From Ignelater luminosus (lineage: Eukaryota; Arthropoda; Insecta; Coleoptera; Elateridae): DNA of 64,000 nt. The notes under the pieces are model-generated. The model was not told the DNA's origin and did not search any database. It was given only the letters and a program-made list of their open reading frames with translations. Location: positions 129,667-193,666 of the forward strand of contig VTPC01091054.1 in the NCBI GenBank assembly GCA_011009095.1, read 5' to 3'. Shown one piece after another: positions 47,790 through 60,587 of the stretch; within the stretch, counting starts at the first letter, position 1, and the number at the start of each line of letters is the position of its first letter. A program made the translations under genes and the position numbers.

Positions 47790-49290
47790 AATCTAAGAAT
47801 TTTCCGTTCCAAATGACATGACATAATTTCAGAATCAGCGCTAAAATATGTTTGGCGCATACGGCCTATGGCTATGGCTAGCCCGATACTGCTGATTCGT
47901 AAGACAGGTTATGTTTCTACGGAAGAAAACTTAACTCAGTCACGAAACATGATGCGTATCCGTTACCGCAGATATTTTAAACAATCTTCGAGATGCTAGA
48001 TTTTTGTTTTCTATAGACCTTAAGAGTGCGTTTTAGGAGATTCCTATGAAACCTAACAACAGGGAGAAATGAGGGTCGGAGGTTGTGTGAATTTACCACA
48101 CTTCCGTTGGGACTACATAACTCTCCTCAAACGCAATAACGTCTGATGGAACAACTGTTTTTTGAAAATCTGAAACCTAATGTATTCGTCTATCTGGACA
48201 ATATCATAGTCTTCACGGCCATTTTTGAGAAGCACCTGCAGGTTCTCCGCGAGATCCATTTGCGCTTAAAGAAAGCTAGTTTATCAATGAACGTACCTAA
48301 ATGTCGTTTTTTGCAGGCCTAGCCTCAAATACTTAGGTTACATCGTAGATCATTAAAGTTTTCGTATTTGCCCGGAGAAGATGGTGTCGTACAACAGTTT
48401 CCTAAGTCGACTACGATCATCAAACTGAAGAGGTTCTTAAGGGTTTTCTCGTGATGTAGACGTTTAGTTTTAGGGCTTTCAGATTTAGTGTTTCCCTTAA
48501 ACGAATTATAAAAGGGAAGAAATAGAAACAGCAGCTAAACTGGTTAGACCAAGCTGAAGAAGCCTTGTAATCGGCAACACCAAACTTTAATAAACCATTT
48601 GTTATCCAGACGGACGCGTCTGATCTGGGTTTAGTTAGAGTGTTGGTACAGGAGGAAAAAGGGGAAGAACATCCCCGTCGCGTTTGTGGGCCGTACCCTA
48701 TCCCTCAGTGAAAGGAACTATAGCGTCACCTAGAAAGACTGCTTGGCGTTCTGTTCGCCATCAACAAGTTTAGACCATACGTCGAGGGTATGCCTTTCAA
48801 AGTCATTACTGATTATTACAGCTTTCTTTACCTACATAATTTAAAAGATCTCACTGGTCAGCTAGCCAGGTAGATGGTTAAGTTGCAGCAGTTTGAGTTC
48901 ATTTTGGAACATCGTAAGGGCAAATTCAAGACAGTGTTTGATGCACTTTCCCGTGCTCTATTAGATTTGGTCGCGTTAGATATCATTGCGACCGACTCTT
49001 GGTATCTTGACTGTCATAGCCGATTATCTGAAGAACCAGGTGTTTCCCTTATCTCACGCTCAAGGCCACTCTTTAATTTAGCCGGCCTAAGACCAATAGC
49101 GTTTTGGCTAAACTAGAGTTTATTATCTTGTAACGCAAGGTTATGTTACAATTGTGCAGGCGTGCCAAGATGATTTTAATTACGTTCGTGTATGGCAGTG
49201 TTACTTTGAAAGTGAACATTCTCACTTCCTGCACATCGTGTAAGGTTCAACCCGAAACACTGATACCCGTACACAATGCATCTCTCTGAG
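47790..49290 (+). pseudogene. Gypsy-type pol relic: RT, RNase H, integrase zinc finger
   Basis: The RT begins near 47870 with a degraded 'MASPILLIRK', then 'DAYPLPQI' (about 47949) and 'IDLKSAF' (48017). The catalytic YLDD codons at 48191-48202 read Tyr-Leu-Asp-Asn, losing the second Asp. RNase H is well preserved: 'KPFVIQTDASDLGLV' (about 48592-48636), 'YVEGMPFKVITDYYS', 'LHNLKDLTGQLAR', then an open frame 48874-49116 containing 'EHRKGKF' and 'FDALSR'. Remnants of the integrase HHCC finger ('TSCTSCK') lie near 49230-49250. Multiple stops and shifts occur in the RT half. The enzyme would copy element RNA into DNA; this copy is dead. Confidence 0.87.
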
Positions 49291-52200
49291 TGTAGTCTAT
49301 TAAATCAGAAAAGCCTCCAACTAATTCTAGACTCGAGCCACTGCTCCAAGATGTCAAGCAATTGCTAAACTCAATAATTCCCATGTCAAAAGTCAGGAAA
49401 AATGTGTACGCAAATGGATTTTGGCGAATTTCTCTCTACTCGAATAATTCAGGGATTTAAAAGCTGTATCTATCATGAACATAGCAGTAAGATCGCAAAA
49501 TATTCTTTGTGCACAAATTAAATTGTTTTTGATTTTTGTTATTTATTTTATTTTAAAGAAATTTAGTTTTTTTTTAGATTTTGCAATGTTCAACCTAGTA
49601 AAGCGTTTTAAATGACAGACTCGTTATCCATATTGTAAATAAGGAAAGCTTAGCATAGGAAATTTCTAAATTTAAACTCTAACTTCCTTCCTAATACGTG
49701 AGTCTTACACAGTTATGTGAAATGCAATCTGCGCTAAACAATACAATACGTAACTCCTCCAATTCAACCAATTAACTAACTTCAATGATCAGTATCAAAA
49801 TCCGTAAGTAATAAAACACTGGACCTAATTCTATTCATCTTAGACAGTATAATTTCCGTCTTTTGTACTGTGAATGGAACAGGTTTTAAAGATTTTACGT
49901 GTATATTTTACGGCAAAAGCTGAAACGAAGCCATTTATCAAGTACCTACCACTTGTTAGACTTACAAGAATAAAGCTTTAAAACAATCTCAGACTGAAGT
50001 ATACCTATTATCTAGTAGTAAAAGTAATAAAGTGTGTTAGGTATGTGATTATATATTTAGATTTTAAAAGAGAAACTAGAATTTCCGCATGAAAACTCGC
50101 ACAGTTAATTTGTATGTATGTACTTCTAGATAAGAACACTAAAGGTAATAAATCCCTTAAGCTATTATCACAAGTTGCACTTTTAAACATTTTATAAATT
50201 CAGAGTCGAGTGCAGACTAATGTAATTCAAAGCGTACTTCCAGTTTCAATAAAAACAGCATTCACGGCACTTTCTAAATATTTTATTTTACTGTTCCCTT
50301 TTTTAGCTCGACCATTTGTACATGACGAACGCCCCTGAAATTAAATTCTTTATTTATAACCAATATATTAAATATTAAATTGAAAGTTTAACAAGAAAGC
50401 GTTGCTTTTATGAATACACTCTCAACTTTATATTTCCAAATATTCATATTATAAACTGAAAGTAGTCAACGAGGTGTAAAAACTTGATGTATAAAAGCAT
50501 CTAGACCCTTACACACTCCATATACATTGATTTAGTCGGCTTGTGACTTCAATCTAAATGTGTTATATATATAGAGAGTTCAACTCTAGTCCTCTCTCAC
50601 TTGTTTGCTTCAAAAACCCGTCGGATCTAAATTGATCTCTCTCAAACTTGGTCCTTAATCAAGATCCACCCAAGTTGAAATTAGCAACATTAGCTTTTAC
50701 GTTTACATTTGGTTACAAACTAGCTATAAAGAAGTTCAATATTAATAGGGAAGAAGACAATTTAATGTTCGGTTGATGTAGTAGGCAAGAAGATGAAATT
50801 TTGAAGCGCGTACGTATACAGTTTATTACAATCAAGGATAAGCCATATGGAAAATAATTTTATCCTTGAGTCTACAGGAAATTAAACAGGAATCTAGTTA
50901 TGTATTCGTAATACAAAATAATTAAATAACAAGGTGCCCTTGCTGGTAGTACTGTTCGGGGCTAATGAATATGTTTATAAGCAAGCAGAGAACTTTGAAT
51001 ATTCAACACGGCAATTAAAGAAAAGTGAGTTGAATAATTCCAGTGGAAATGATATTGTGAATGAAATGTATATATCATTACACATGCATATAAATTGTTT
51101 AAGGTTGTTCACACAAGATTTCACGGTGAAATTTATTGCTGTTTTTGAATTGAGCTGTATCCGTTCTTTACCAGTTCAACTGAACCGTGACTTGTAGAGC
51201 TTTTTAAATTCCCTTTAAAGCTTTTTGATATTATACGAAATACATTTTAGTACCTTTTTGTAAGTAACACTAGTGTTCTGATAAATAACAAAAATCTAGT
51301 TTGAATGGCACCAGCAATTAGGATTAGATTTTTACGTTTTCTTAGATAGGCATTAAATACGTATTCGTATAAAACGCAACTCTAGAATTCAAAGAAGTGT
51401 AAGACTTGAACTGATACACTATTGCCTATAAAATAAACGTTTAGTTGAATATTTGGCATTTTATTTATTATAATTTCTTTTTTTACCTTTGATCGTCATA
51501 CTCTGGACTGCTTATCCTCAGTGTTTTTGAAGGTTTTCCAGTTGATGTATGTCTTGGTATCAGATTCTAGAGGTAATGAGACAGTGTCTTATATTTTAGC
51601 TTTCAATTTGAAGTTTATTGCCTGTGTGCTACTTTAGAGCCGTCTGGTTAATTAAAAGATTTGTTAGCTGTTGCACTAGATATCTAATTCCAGGCATTTT
51701 CCACGTGTTTCTGCATTTTTCTAAAATTTTGCATCGTTCTACACAAATCGTTATCAAAGTAATTACAATTTTTACAAGATTTGGTGGTCTTGATTAGACA
51801 GGAGTACTTTATGTATATTTTCCCCTGTTGAATGCTAGTCCGATCTTATTAAAAATAGGAAAATTTATCACGCATAGTCTCGAAGTTTCATCTTGTTTTA
51901 TTCTGGGTCATCGTGCCTACTTCTACTTTTAAACATCAAGATAATTATATCCCTTTTTATTGCAACAGTGGCACCTGAAACATTTTTTATTACATTTGCT
52001 GTTTATTTTGAATCGAAAGAAGATCCTGGAAAACGGGAATAATTTGTCTAAGAGTGAGATATTTCACTTTGACAGTTTCCATGATTTTATTGCCCTTTCT
52101 CCTTCTCTCTAAGCAATTTCCAAAGTTTCCTATTTTAACATGTTCTGTGTAGGTAGCATTTACATAATAGCTTCATTTCTGAGCCTTTCTTTAGGAACAC

Positions 52201-52329
52201 GCGACATTTAATTCATGAAACGTCCATACTAAGCAATAGTAAGTGTACCTAATCGACATTTAAAGCTGCTAATGCAAATGCGCCGACACAAAAAAGGAAT
52301 ATCGATGGCATAGGGAGGTCAGCTCATAA
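49291..52329. other. No recognisable gene
   Basis: A+T-rich intergenic DNA with minor ORFs (50008-50190 minus, 50934-51197 plus) lacking domains. A short (TA)n run lies near 50570. Confidence 0.4.
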
Positions 52330-53940
52330 TCGTTCCTTTTTATCCAAAATAAAATTTAGTAATTTGGAAAGCGAACGCTGCTGCACGTGGTCGAGGATTG
52401 GATGGGGTGGGTGTGACAAAAAACTTTTGACAAAACTCTCCGCGACATGTCCGGCCTGGTTGGTCCGGAGTTCCGGTTCCCAGTTCTTTGTCGGCTTCAC
52501 GCCCACTTTACAACCCACCACGGCTCGGCTGGAGCCTCGATGTACTCAACTGCTGGTATGTCGTTGGCCTTTGGAGTCTCAATGGAACCTGAAACAGAAA
52601 ACAGAATTGTGGTGGGGAAGTGGTGGTATGGGGTATTAAAAGTTTAAGGAGGTTTTGTGATGGGTGTGCCGAGCATGGTCTGTCGTATTGGGTTATCTGG
52701 TAGCCTGAAGTGTGCTTTCTAGGATATCCTAGAGGTCGTCGGAAAGTTCCAAAGCTTGCATGAGAAGAATGCCTGGAGGATTTTTAAGCTTCTTTTTGGA
52801 TTTTCTAGGAATGGGACAGGGGGAGTTTTCAGGGTGTCGAGAGCGGCGGTTCGGTTTTGCTCGATGGCCCTCTTCATAAAAGGATTAAGTCTATCGCAGA
52901 TTTTCCGGTTAGCTCGAAAACCTCCCCGGAGAAGTGGAAGCGATTCAGTCTTCTTTCTGCAAAGCGATTCCACAAGTCTGGGCGCGGCAGCCCCAAAGCA
53001 AATAAGTCAATTATCCAAGAGGGGGCGGACGAATGTTTTGTAGGTATGGATGGGTGCACTCGTGGATCCGTGGATGCCAGCATCGCTTGGCTTCTTGAAT
53101 CCAAGAAACGGTTCTTGAAGACGTGACGCCCTAGTACACTACAGCGAGAGACAACCAGAGACTGCTGCCCCACAGTTTGAGATGAACTTTGTTGTCCGAG
53201 ACGTTTAATTTTGTGCACAGGTCCGGATGTTTGAAAAGGATTACCTGAGTCTTGTTGGGGTTGGGTCTGATCTTCTACCGCTGGAACCAGGACCAGCTTT
53301 CTGTAAGCGGCGGCAAGAAAGGACGATGTTGCCCAAAGCGCAGTGTCTGCGGTGATTACGCGAGCGTGACGGATTTGTTCTGAGGTCATGAAATGTCGTG
53401 GCAATAGAAGATAAACAGAAGCAGAGACCAACTCGTACCCGGTAGCAGCTACGAATCAGGAAACTTTAAATAATGAGCACGAACTGAGAAGGAAGAAGAT
53501 CTTTTAAAAAAGCTTTTGAAGAAGGTCCTCGTGCCAAACCTTGTCGAATACACGCTTTATGCCCAGGAAGGTTTCAAGCATGAACCTTTTAAAAGTGGAT
53601 TCTGGATAGACAAGACGGGGCGGAAAAAATTGCATACGTGGTCATGAAGTCTTGCAGACTGTCTGCAGAGACTCTCTCGAGCACTTTGCCTAAGACGTTG
53701 AGCAGTAAGATGAGACGATAGGAGGAAGGACCGTGGTGATTTTTGTTGGGCTTTAGTATGATGATTACGCGGACGGGTTTCCAGACAGAAATAACGTGGT
53801 CGCAGCGAAGGAAGCTGTGTAGATGGCTGAGAAAAGCTCTAAAGCGTCGGGTGGTAGTTGGCGGTGGGCTCTGCAGATCAGAGAGTGAAATATCTAACTT
53901 TTATATAATCTGTGATTCTCACAACAGTTGAGCCAACTAA
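52330..53940 (-). pseudogene. Jockey-type LINE reverse-transcriptase relic
   Basis: Minus-strand frames read, from about 53840 downwards, 'VWKPVRVIIILKPNKNHHG' and 'SYRLILLLNVLGKVLERV', the entry blocks of Jockey-clade RT. Much of the central palm is deleted or shifted. Near 53350 'ADTALWATSS' represents the catalytic F-ADD-TALYAT block with one Asp lost, followed by 'YRKL'. Then 'KIKLNPNKTQVILFK' and 'LGVTF' correspond to the thumb region, and 'RPLLD' plus downstream sequence near 53010-52750 to the C-terminal part. Sequence to about 52330 is probably the 3' end of the same copy. Its GC content exceeds that of the flanks. ORFs on the opposite strand here are shadows. No poly(A) tail or target duplication was identified. 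Confidence 0.8.
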
Positions 53941-54719
53941 ATTACAAAACTATCACAAGGCTGGCAGGTTATTTATTTGCAATCTGATAAATTTTACTTA
54001 CCATTTATTATCAAAACATATATTTAGTCATTTTTGTAAGCGTTCAAATAAGATCGATAGGTGTGACTAATACACTGTATTTGTAATTGGAAAACTGAAC
54101 GCGTTTTATATATCAGCGCGTTTGACATACAGTATTGATTCAATTATTTAATTTTGCAAAGGGTCCGTACTTAGCTAAATTAAACTTTGTTCGACTTTAT
54201 CGTTTGTGATTACATCTTCAGCGCTTCGGGAGTTCAACGTATTCAACTATTTGTCAACGTACAGTTTTGTTATTATTAACTTGGAATAGCCCTAGTCAGA
54301 TTTCTGGAAACAACCTCACTGTGATATCAAGATTTGTTTATGATTTACATTTATTTGTTGATTGGTGTCTTTGTTTATCATTTTCCACAACTTTTTATGT
54401 TTACTCTGAGTTATTTATCTATTAGTTATTATTTATTTATTATTCTGAGAATATTTACAGTTTAGTGTTTGTTTATTTCTTCCAGTTTACTTTTTTTATT
54501 CATATTTTTGTATTCATTCTTATATTTGTAAGCAGTTTGATGTAGCTATGTATTTTCTACGAGTTTGGCAAGTTTGTTACTATTCGTATATGTCCCTGCG
54601 GAGGATAACAGCAAGGTAGTTTTTTGGATATATTCCTTTCCTCCTTTATTTCGACCCAAACATTTTATCGTTTGCACTTTTTAAAATTAATATTTAATTG
54701 GTTCTATATGTATATCTAA
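53941..54719. other. No recognisable gene
   Basis: A+T-rich intergenic DNA with TTTA-rich words at 54410-54510. Confidence 0.4.
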
Positions 54720-54905
54720 CTAGGCTCCTAACTTCTGTTTTGTTTGTCCTAAAATATACTTAGTTTTCTCTTGATTTACTTCTGCTCCTATTTGTTGCGC
54801 TTCATATCATTTTTAAGTTGCTCTTCTGTTTTACTTATTGTGGTAATATCATTTGCATACGCAAGACAGTGTACTGGATTCTTAAAAATATTCTCTCCTT
54901 TATTA
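54720..54905 (-). pseudogene. LINE reverse-transcriptase scrap around the YADD box
   Basis: On the minus strand about 54890-54800 reads 'HCLAYANDITTISKTEEQL', equivalent to the 'LAYADDI' catalytic box of endonuclease-RT type LINEs but with the first Asp replaced by Asn. After a frameshift, 'GAEVNQEKTKYI' corresponds to the conserved 'GLxINxxKTKxM' block that follows. Only about 60 residues survive. It is not part of the Jockey relic at 52.3-53.9 kb, whose own catalytic box is separate. Confidence 0.65.
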
Positions 54906-54984
54906 AAATTACTTAAACTCACTTTGGTACACCTTCAAGTTTCTTAGACGACCAATAAATTATTTCTATGATTTTCAATTTTTA

Positions 54985-55299
54985 GAAGGATGTAAGCAAA
55001 GCGAGAAACCTTCGTCAACATCTGTAAAATGCTATTGGGGAAAATCCACACTACTTGACATTGGTACAGCAATAAAGAAAGACTTGGAGTCTACATCAGT
55101 GTCAAATGGTAGATCGTCTCCATCATGGTTTACTGATCCTAACCTTACAGTTGGGGAGAAGCGTTACCGTGTTGATAATGTATCGTCACATAAGGATCAA
55201 GCAATGTTATATAGTTTTGTTTGTCCGTCGAAATATAAAGTGAAATCATTTTTAATGGAAGTCCAAGTGTTTGTCGCGTTTTCTTGTTTTGTTTTATAA
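54985..55299 (+). CDS. Exon-like open frame, unknown protein
   Basis: An open frame starts after a pyrimidine-rich stretch ending 'caatttttag' (a plausible 3' splice site at about 54984) and runs to a stop at 55297-55299. It includes 'SVKCYWGKSTLLDIGTAIKK' and a hydrophobic end. The composition is protein-like and less A+T-rich than the flanks. No family is recognised, and the frame may instead leave through a 5' splice site not identified here. It could be an exon or a retroelement fragment. Confidence 0.25.
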   Translation, partial: EGCKQSEKPSSTSVKCYWGKSTLLDIGTAIKKDLESTSVSNGRSSPSWFTDPNLTVGEKRYRVDNVSSHKDQAMLYSFVCPSKYKVKSFLMEVQVFVAFSCFVL

Positions 55300-55756
55300 T
55301 TTGCGTACCAATTAGTAGTACTGCCTCTAAGGTAGTTGCCTAAGTGTAGTATTTTATCTACGATACATCGCCTTACTTACTTCAATTGCTGCAACGTTCA
55401 TAATTTTGCAACCATTTCAGGGCTAATGATATGTAAATATATATGAATATACCGATATTAGGGATACTGTGTTACTTTTATGACATATTGTTGTAATATT
55501 ATTCGTCATGATTTGTACAATTTGGTTACTCGGAGTTGGTGTAACAGGTGAGATCGGTGCGTTGTCCTTTGAAGTTATAGTAAAGACTTTGTTTTTAATT
55601 TTTAGTTTCTGGAGTGTCGAGGAGATCAATGGCAGTGTGTTGCTATGCTGGTAACTGTAAATCCAAAGCGGTTGTATCAGAAAATTCTATTTTAATGTTA
55701 TGGTTTGTATGATTTTAAATGAAAATTTATTGTAACTGTGTTTCGGTGTGCTTTTA
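55300..55756. other. No recognisable gene
   Basis: A+T-rich sequence. A short minus-strand ORF (55423-55629) has no domain. Confidence 0.4.
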
Positions 55757-55925
55757 GCACTTATAACGTACGAAGTACAGCACTTCCAACATTCGTTGCG
55801 TTGAATGGTTCATAGCACGGCGCTTCTACTATTTGTTACATTAGATGGTATAAAGCGCAGAACTTCCACCATTTGTTACGTTGGGTGGTTGCTAACGCAC
55901 GGCGCCTCCACCATTTATTACGTCT
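55757..55925. repeat. Short tandem array, ~50-bp unit, three to four copies
   Basis: Copies begin 'agtacagcacttccaacattcgttgcgttg', 'agcacggcgcttctactatttgttacatta', 'agcgcagaacttccaccatttgttacgttg' and 'acgcacggcgcctccaccatttattacg'. The last is truncated. Non-coding. Confidence 0.8.
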
Positions 55926-58900
55926 TAGTCCTAAGGGCTTAAAAATGAACTAACATAAAACACAACGGATAAAATGAAATGCGGGACCAAAGGTACAAGT
56001 TATTTATTGACGGAAGGCACAATTGGATAAGGTACAATAGGAATTCATAATAAAGTAAAGTTAACTTACATGGCATGTGAGGATAGGCAGTAGCTAACAG
56101 GTTTAAAGTCGGCACTTGGTCAACTGATTCTCATTATTTAAAATTAAAGTGAGTTCACCTTGACGTTATAAGACTGAAAATATGATTATTATTGGAGATG
56201 TTTTCATACTGTCTTTATACTGCTTAATCCTTACGAGACAGTATTTCAAGAAATTCGTCAACTGGAGAACTTTTGCATCCACGTCTTGTTGGATACCTTC
56301 TGTAGTAATCAATGCAATGCAGCTGAAGCAACACCAACAGATTTCTTTTTAGTTTTATTATTAAACCAAGCAGACTGTCTACTGTTGTTTAAGTTGGAAT
56401 TTATTAGAATAACTGCTTCAAAAACTTATGATGCAATGAATTGCAATATATTTGAAGGCACATTAGTAGAGCAGATTTTAGAAGCAGCCGAGATTCTAAA
56501 ATTGTAATTATGAAATTGTTTTGTTTTACTATCAAGCTGAAGCTTTAGTAGAGAGATTGATATACTAACTTGTTGTGTTTTCAGGTTTGTTACTATTACA
56601 GGATGTGAGGGATAACACAGTGGAAATCGAAATGAACATTGAAGACCGGGGCAGTTGATACCTAGATTTAAAAAAATACAAATACTCATGTTCGGAGGCA
56701 ACGCCATCCTTCATTTGTCTCTGTGGAGGATACAGCGCAGACTCACCACCTAGCCAATTAAGCTAGCTAATTAGTTCTTGAATACAATACAAATAGCAAT
56801 AACAATATTTTTAAATATTAACAGAAATAACATTATCAAGAAATCATTAATGATTTTTACATTTTAAATAAGTTTGAATGATAGGTTTTTATAATAGATT
56901 TAACGCTTTTATTAGGCGTATTAACTTTTCCTAAAAGGATGGTTAGTAGGAGAAAGCAAGTGGTGTGACTACAGTTTTCCAGACTTTCATGTTTTTGTTT
57001 CATGTTTTTTCTTTGCTATTTCTTACACGCAAAGAAATATAATGCGTCTCTGCTGTACATTTTGTTTTTTTAAGTGAAGAAAAGATCATGAGTTAGAGAT
57101 AGTCGTTTATCATGTGTGTAGTTTACCTGTGTACTGACATTTGTAGTTGTAGTAATATCTTCACTCTTTCAGTCGCTTTTTAAAGCTTTAGTTTTGAAGG
57201 GTGGCCATTTGTTGTGCTTGTAGTTTCTACTTCTGCAACATAATAAGGAATCGGGACTTCTCGCAGTATTAAATAAATAACAGTAATTAAAGGTATTACT
57301 CCCTACCAATCAGAGTTGCAAAAAGGTAGAAGCAGAAGCTGCAGTTAAACCAACTAACGGAATTCTAGCCAGTGAATCTATCCCTAAACCTCTAATTATG
57401 GTATCAAAAGACGGAGATCTAAGCAAAAATCGTTGATATTCTGTAGAAAGAAAACAGCTCCAAGTTAAATTACAACTAACAAGAGAGATTTCTTTGAAAC
57501 CCTGAAGGAAGGATCAAGTAATAATTTCCGTATAGGTAGTATGCACGAGGCTGTTCTACTACTACAAGGAACCAATTTGTTGACATGAGGGCGCAAATTG
57601 TTTTAATTACAGAAATCGAAATAAGCAAAAAGGATTTTTCCTGAAACACGTGAAAGGAAAAGGAAAGATGAGTCTAGAGCACTTTGGGTATTCTGCTTGC
57701 TAATAACGTCATAAATAATTTAATTTAGGAATTTTCAGCTAATATAAAAAATCAGTGAGATGCAATCGTTATTACTACTTAAACGTATAACTTAGGTGGC
57801 CATAAAAAATTTAATTCCAAGTATACCTTATTGATACTTTTTTGATGGTTTGTAGGCAAGTAAATGAGAAACCTATTTGTGTCATAATATCGTCTCCAGT
57901 GATCAAGTAATGACACAAAATTAATGTTTGATGATAAAAGTGATATTCAAGGCAAGGTAGAAAAAGCTAATTTATCTTGAACTTGATTGATGTGGTTTAG
58001 GTACACGTTAATAAGGAATCTGTTTAAAAGGAAAACTACACACTTCAGCTTATCTTACATAATCAAAATTTAAAGTCAAAGTTGCGTCAATTTCAATTAG
58101 AAACTTTTCTAGAAAACCTCTACCTTTATTGTAGGAAAAGTTTTTGTTCGCTGCTTAAAGAGAGAGGCAGAGAAATATTAATAATTATATTTGTCGATAG
58201 AGTTGTGAGTAACCTTTTTAGTAACAAATGCAGTGGTAAACTCGTTTTATTTATAAGGTGGCAATGAAGAATTCCTATTCTGTACTGACAAGCTTTACGT
58301 TAGAAAAGCATGAGCGTTATCATAAAATATTAATTTCTGGCGTGATTACACCGTCTCGCATTATTCTAGAATAAGTAATTTCCACACACCTTATATTTGT
58401 CATGTAAATTTCAATTACAGCTGCCGAAATTGCTTAATTTAATAAAACAGGCAATATGTTAGTAATTTGGTTATAAAACAGTAGTTACATGAAAAGATAA
58501 TGTCATTTCTGTCGACGTCTTAACGTTTATATAGTCCTTTCCGTAATACATTTTAAATGTGCCTATTTATTTTAAGGAACAAACCTTGCCTTCCATTATT
58601 ACCTAACTTAGTAATAGCTTTTGTATTCCCTGCTTAGATTATCTTTCAATTTATTTATCATTATCCCCCGGTCTTCCCGTTGTGAAATCATTAAACATTT
58701 GCAAGACGTTCTTGAGAACGTTAAACTTTAAGGTCGTTTCTAAAGTTTGCTTTCTCTTAATTGCAATAATTTAGAGTCGCGAATGTTTGACTGAGAAAGA
58801 ATCCTAAACTTTATTATTGATCTTTCGGACTTCCGAAAGTTCGTCTTAAAAGTTTTAATTTTTTCGTTTGCCCGGATATCAGTATTTCTGTACAAAGAAG

Positions 58901-60507
58901 GCTTTTAGACGGGGTCGTGTGCAAAATAAATTATTGTCTTCTCGCCAAAACACGAACTAAGTGCAACGTTGTGGTCACTGTTCGATATCAACTCCATCCG
59001 GACTTATTCCGGTCGACGATCCGGCGCCTTCTCCGGATCCTCGATCTACCCAATTCCACAATACACACTTCTAACTATGGATTCAATTTACTTATTGAGC
59101 GGTTTTCACGCTGACACGAATTTAATTATCCCGCTAGGGTAAAGTTAAGAAACATCCTCGTTCGTTAATTATAATCTACTACAGGTGGTTGCAATTTCTT
59201 GATCTTTCCTTTAGGCTCTGTTCGCATTTCGCATAACAATTCCCCGTTCCGAAGCTTTATTTCACGTTTGTTTTGTTTTCCTACCTGCCATTCAGATAAC
59301 TTCGGCGAAATACGAGAAAAATGTCTGACTGAACGCTCCGCTCTTTCTTTAATAAAAGATTTTATTAAATAATAAAAATAAATTAAAATGACTGCGAAGA
59401 TGGCAGCGTTAAACTGCAGTAAATAATTACCGGAGAGCTAACCTACTCTCTGCAGCATCTTCTGTCTTTTACATTTTTAAAGAGGCCCGAATGAAAGGCG
59501 GCACTCTCCCTAAACGGGAATATAAAATTGTAAGACTCAATCTGAGAGAGGGAATAAATCTGAAAAGTCTATTTTCAGTCTGCATTACCGAGCATTAATA
59601 ATTCCGACAAGCAATAACCCTAAAACATGCATTTCAGCATATTCCGTTCAGCGTTCAGTGCCCTATTTTGCAGATTTGCTCCATTTGTTTCTCACAAAAG
59701 CAATCTTGAAGAGTGGGTGTTATATCCATGGATCAAAGCAGGCGACGACAGACGCTTACCAAACGCGAGTTGTCTATTGAAATTTCTTCGAAAATGTTTT
59801 CACTTCTATTTTCTTTTTTTATTTTTCATTAAGACTTGTCATATTTTGTGACACTTTTACGTCACCATTCTTTATTATCATGATTTGGTGGAAGAGAATT
59901 TTGCTCAATTGTTTCCGTAGTTTCAATGTGGGAGTTTTATTTTATGTTTGTTATTTACTTTCAGGAAATTAAACCACTAGTAGGAAAAGTTAGTTTATAT
60001 CTTATTTATATAGGACAAAAACTTTTCTTTAGAGAAATACCCGCGGAACGTTCACAGTCTTAACCCCAAGTTGATAAACATAAATTACGGATAGATTACT
60101 CGAGATCAAAGTTTGCTAAGAACAATCTGAAGTTTGTCTTGTCTTATTTTTATTTATATATCTACTACAAACCGATCTTTTCATTTTTTGTTTGTTGGTT
60201 ACTTCCATGTTCTATATTACGGTGCGTATAGTGATTTTGTTTTGCTTCTACCTACGTACAATAAGATTTAAGAGTTATATAATTAGTATTGATGGATATT
60301 CTTGTTAAACTGTCAACTTTTTTTAGAGTCTTAAAATAATTTTAGGGCGAGTTAAAATTCAGACAGAAAATCAATTTCTTTCTAACTCTAGCTCTCGCGT
60401 CGTCTTATTTCCACTTTCGAAAGCGTACATATATCCCAGTGGCCTCGGTGTAAAGCAAAACTCTTCGAGAAGTTTATAATAAAATCGAGCACGAACATGG
60501 GATACCA
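55926..60507. other. No recognisable gene
   Basis: A roughly 110-codon open stretch on the plus strand at about 56175-56507 has no domain. The part at 58650-59500 is less A+T-rich and contains short palindromes ('cggacttccg', 'ggatcctcg' context) and E-box/TAATTA-type words. It may be regulatory, but nothing fixes this. No repeat is seen apart from TTTA words. Confidence 0.35.
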
Positions 60508-60587
60508 CAACCTAAGAAAAAAAATTAAAAAGCAAAAAGCGTTGAAGCCGTAACGTCAGGTGCCGCCAAATTAATTTTCTTAGGTTG
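60508..60587. repeat. 80-bp inverted-repeat unit at the mariner left flank
   Basis: The arms 'caacctaagaaaa' (60508-60520) and 'ttttcttaggttg' (60575-60587) are reverse complements. 'ttaggttg' is a common start of mariner terminal inverted repeats. The right arm may therefore be the 5' terminus of the mariner whose transposase begins near 60690, and the left arm the remnant of an adjacent or palindromic end. Confidence 0.5.

Noticed and set aside
52324-53126. Plus-strand ORFs of 66-95 codons (52364-53126)
   Set aside because: Opposite-strand shadows of the Jockey RT relic, which has recognisable family motifs on the minus strand.
56175-56507. Roughly 110-codon plus-strand open stretch with hydrophobic centre
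   Set aside because: No recognised family, an overlapping 93-codon ORF on the other strand, and no splice signals. Probably chance.
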